Positions 6,077 through 7,497 of a DNA stretch of 7,497 nucleotides are shown one piece after another. The notes below the pieces were generated by a model. That model saw only the letters and a program-made list of their open reading frames with translations. It made no database searches and was not told the origin of the DNA. Source of the stretch: DATEZO01 sp035255485 (lineage in GTDB: Bacteria > Pseudomonadota > Gammaproteobacteria > Burkholderiales > Burkholderiaceae_D). The translations under genes were made by a program, and so were the position numbers. The stretch is from the NCBI GenBank assembly GCA_035255485.1, contig DATEZO010000204.1:1-7497 (forward strand), given 5' to 3'. Numbering within the stretch: the first letter of the stretch is position 1; each line of letters begins with the position of its first letter.

Positions 6077-7037
6077 GAAAATTCCCTTCCTGCATGAACG
6101 CGACGATTTCGCCGACCTGCTGCGCGTCGTCGCCGACAGGCTGTCGATCGAACCCGTGCTGGTTGAAAAGGACTATTGGCTGATGCATTGCCTGTGGGGA
6201 TTGCAGCAGCCGATGGGCAACGAGGCCCGTTTGCACTTCGAACTCAAGGGCGGCACTTCGCTTTCGAAGGGGTTTCGCATCATCGACCGCTTTTCGGAAG
6301 ATATCGACATCCGCATCGAACCACCGGCGGAACTGGATGTGAAAGCCGGCAAGAACCAGGACAAACCGGCCCATGTCGCATCGCGCGGCCGGTTTTATGA
6401 CTGGCTCGCAGAGATCATCCGGATTCCAGGCATTGAGGCGGTGCAGCGCGATACCGAATTCGATGACGCCAAGCTGCGCAGTGCCGGCATTCGCCTGATT
6501 TATCCCACACGGTTTGCATCCCTGGCGGGCGTCAAGCCGGGTATTCTGCTTGAACTGGGTTTTGACGATACGGCACCGAACGTACCTTGCACGATTTCAT
6601 CCTGGGCCTGGGATGCGGCGGCATCGAGCAACGTGGCGACCATCGACAATCGCGCCATCGACATCCCCTGCTACAGCCCCGCCTATACGCTGGTGGAAAA
6701 ACTGCAGACAATCTCAACCAAGTTCCGGCTGCAGCAGGCGCATGGCGGATTCCCGCGCAATTTTCTGCGCCATTATTACGACGTCTATTGCCTGCTTGAT
6801 GATCCATCGGTGCAGAAGTTCATCGGCACGCCGGAATACGCGAAACGCAAGATGCAACGCTTCCGTGCGGGCGACAACCTCGACATTGCAAGCAATGAGG
6901 CGTTTATATTATCGGATCCGGCAACACGGACCTTGTTTGAGGCCGAATACCTGAAGACCGCAGCGCTCTACTTCAAGGGGCAAATTCCACTGGCCGATAT
7001 CCTGGAACGCCTCAAGAAAAATCTGAGCAGGCTTTAG
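6069..7037 (+). CDS. abiEii: AbiEii/AbiGii-type nucleotidyltransferase toxin
   Basis: 322 residues from a GTG at 6069 that overlaps the antitoxin stop by 8 nt; the frame also runs back to a TTG at 6036, but the overlapping GTG fits coupled translation better. The signature of the polymerase-beta-like nucleotidyltransferase fold is clear: KGGTSLSKGF at about 60-69, then the metal-binding pair in RFSEDIDIRIE (D78 and D80). Further conserved pieces are LLELGFDD (about 160-167), TLVEKLQTISTKF (about 208-220), holding the glutamate-lysine of the late motif, and RHYYDVYCLL (about 234-243). Toxins of this family transfer nucleotides to RNA, with tRNA acceptor ends reported for related enzymes, and so arrest growth during phage infection. 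All recognisable catalytic residues are present and the length is normal, so it should be active. No clear terminator follows immediately; the nearest strong one is at 7392-7416. Confidence 0.9.
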   Translation: MTKKIPFLHERDDFADLLRVVADRLSIEPVLVEKDYWLMHCLWGLQQPMGNEARLHFELKGGTSLSKGFRIIDRFSEDIDIRIEPPAELDVKAGKNQDKPAHVASRGRFYDWLAEIIRIPGIEAVQRDTEFDDAKLRSAGIRLIYPTRFASLAGVKPGILLELGFDDTAPNVPCTISSWAWDAAASSNVATIDNRAIDIPCYSPAYTLVEKLQTISTKFRLQQAHGGFPRNFLRHYYDVYCLLDDPSVQKFIGTPEYAKRKMQRFRAGDNLDIASNEAFILSDPATRTLFEAEYLKTAALYFKGQIPLADILERLKKNLSRL

Positions 7038-7268
7038 CTCGCATGTCTTCTGCCGACCAACAGGCTCTAACGCCGACCTGTTCCCATGCCGCCACCTGTT
7101 TCTCGGCGTAGCCGATCAGCCCGTCTGGTCGTACTCGACATTCGTATCAACGCCGGCACTAGTCAGGCAAGCTACCGGGGAAGTTGAGAGGCTGCTATTC
7201 TGGACAGCGAGAAGTCTCGGCACCGGCACTAATTGGCGCGAGGGCCGAGGCAGACCGCAAACCTTTTT

Positions 7269-7288
7269 GACGGTATCAGTGACGGTAT
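7269..7288. repeat. Tandem GACGGTAT repeat with 12-bp period
   Basis: GACGGTAT occurs at 7269-7276 and 7281-7288, separated by CAGT, so the spacing is about one turn of the helix. Two same-face sites of this size could bind a dimeric or cooperative protein; integrase arm-type sites near attachment sites have such spacing. No integrase gene is visible in the window, so this remains a repeat without a known user. Confidence 0.45.
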
Positions 7289-7391
7289 TTCTGATTTTCA
7301 AAAACAGCAGACCGTTCATCCATGCTAGTTTTAACGAGCTGTTCAAGTCCACCTATCCACCAGAATTTCCCTGCACAAGGGTGACGAAAAC

Positions 7392-7416
7392 AAGCCGACC
7401 ATCTGGTCGGCTTTTT
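7392..7416 (+). terminator. Strong intrinsic terminator, possibly bidirectional
   Basis: A perfect 9-bp stem (AAGCCGACC at 7392-7400, GGTCGGCTT at 7405-7413) closes an ATCT loop and runs straight into five T at 7412-7416. The left side is preceded by A-rich sequence (around 7387-7393), so transcripts from the right could also be terminated. It lies 355 bp beyond the AbiE toxin stop, so it may belong to a gene lost from the spacer or, if the tRNA-like string is real, to a former tRNA unit. Confidence 0.8.
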
Positions 7417-7497
7417 CGTTTGCGCCGCCAAAAAACCGGAGCGCCGTGTCACGGACCATTTCAGGGAAAAGTTCGGCTGTGAGGGGAAGCGGCGCAA

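Larger units (their letters stand above)
7038..7497. other. Non-coding or decayed stretch at the right edge
   Basis: No open frame here has both a plausible start and a recognisable product. Visible items are an inverted repeat AACAGG/CCTGTT (7059-7064 and 7077-7082) shortly after the toxin stop, without a T run; two copies of CCGGCACTA 70 bp apart (7153-7161 and 7223-7231); a 12-bp-period repeat of GACGGTAT (7269-7288); a tRNA-3'-end-like string (about 7340-7365); and a strong terminator at 7392-7416. On the minus strand, 7146-7012 is open for 44 codons with a protein-like composition but no start. The stretch is probably accumulated debris near an island boundary, which is inference. Confidence 0.5.

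Noticed and set aside
6514..6954. A 146-codon frame inside the toxin gene
   Set aside because: It is a shifted frame of the AbiEii coding sequence, whose own frame has the conserved motifs; this one has none.
7340..7365. An actual tRNA or tmRNA gene ending at TATCCACCA
   Set aside because: Counting from the T-loop, the 3' part is 2 nt too short, and no matching T-stem, anticodon arm or 5' acceptor strand is found upstream. Kept only as a possible attachment-site relic.
1..7497. CRISPR array or long tandem repeat
   Set aside because: No regularly spaced repeat of 23-40 bp was seen anywhere; the repeats present are short and occur in pairs.

Overview
The window looks like part of a chromosomal accessory (defence) island of a proteobacterium, most likely a beta- or gammaproteobacterium. 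This rests on moderately high GC, proteobacterial-looking protein families and a promoter and terminators of ordinary sigma-70/intrinsic type. I cannot name the species. Three intact or near-intact transcription units are separated by gene-poor spacers holding hairpins, short repeats and what looks like gene debris, the usual texture of an island that has been rearranged repeatedly.

Layout. Positions 1-1387 (+) hold the 3' part of a superfamily 1 (UvrD/Rep-type) helicase, open to the left edge. Its tail resembles the C-terminus of the long RecQ-UvrD fusion helicases. Positions 1388-1804 carry no convincing gene, but do carry hairpins and a repeated TTTAGACAT. Positions 1805-2074 (-) encode a short winged-helix-like fragment resembling the C-terminal domain of Fic/AlbA_2-type proteins; it is probably a remnant, and it lies in the same reading frame as the helicase that ends just upstream of it. 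Positions 2081-5248 (-) encode a complete helicase of about 1055 residues with a phospholipase-D-like (PLD) nuclease module, a superfamily 2 DEAH helicase core and a C-terminal DUF3427-like domain. Positions 5249-5470 hold the divergent control region. Positions 5471-6076 and 6069-7037 (+) are an overlapping pair: an AbiEi-type (DUF6088) antitoxin/repressor and an AbiEii nucleotidyltransferase toxin, forming a type IV toxin-antitoxin abortive-infection system. Positions 7038-7497 carry no convincing gene, but do carry a 12-bp tandem repeat, a tRNA-3'-end-like string and a strong intrinsic terminator, which together may mark an old island edge.

How the genes may work together. The AbiE pair is self-contained: the antitoxin has an N-terminal winged helix and should repress its own promoter. 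A near-perfect TATAAT box is followed directly by palindromic sequence overlapping the expected transcription start. The PLD-DEAH-DUF3427 protein has the architecture of an ATP-driven nuclease/translocase acting on foreign nucleic acid. It is transcribed divergently from AbiE, and the helicase fragment at the left edge adds a third DNA-processing enzyme. That the three form one functional defence system is inference from proximity only; co-location of independent modules is the simpler reading.
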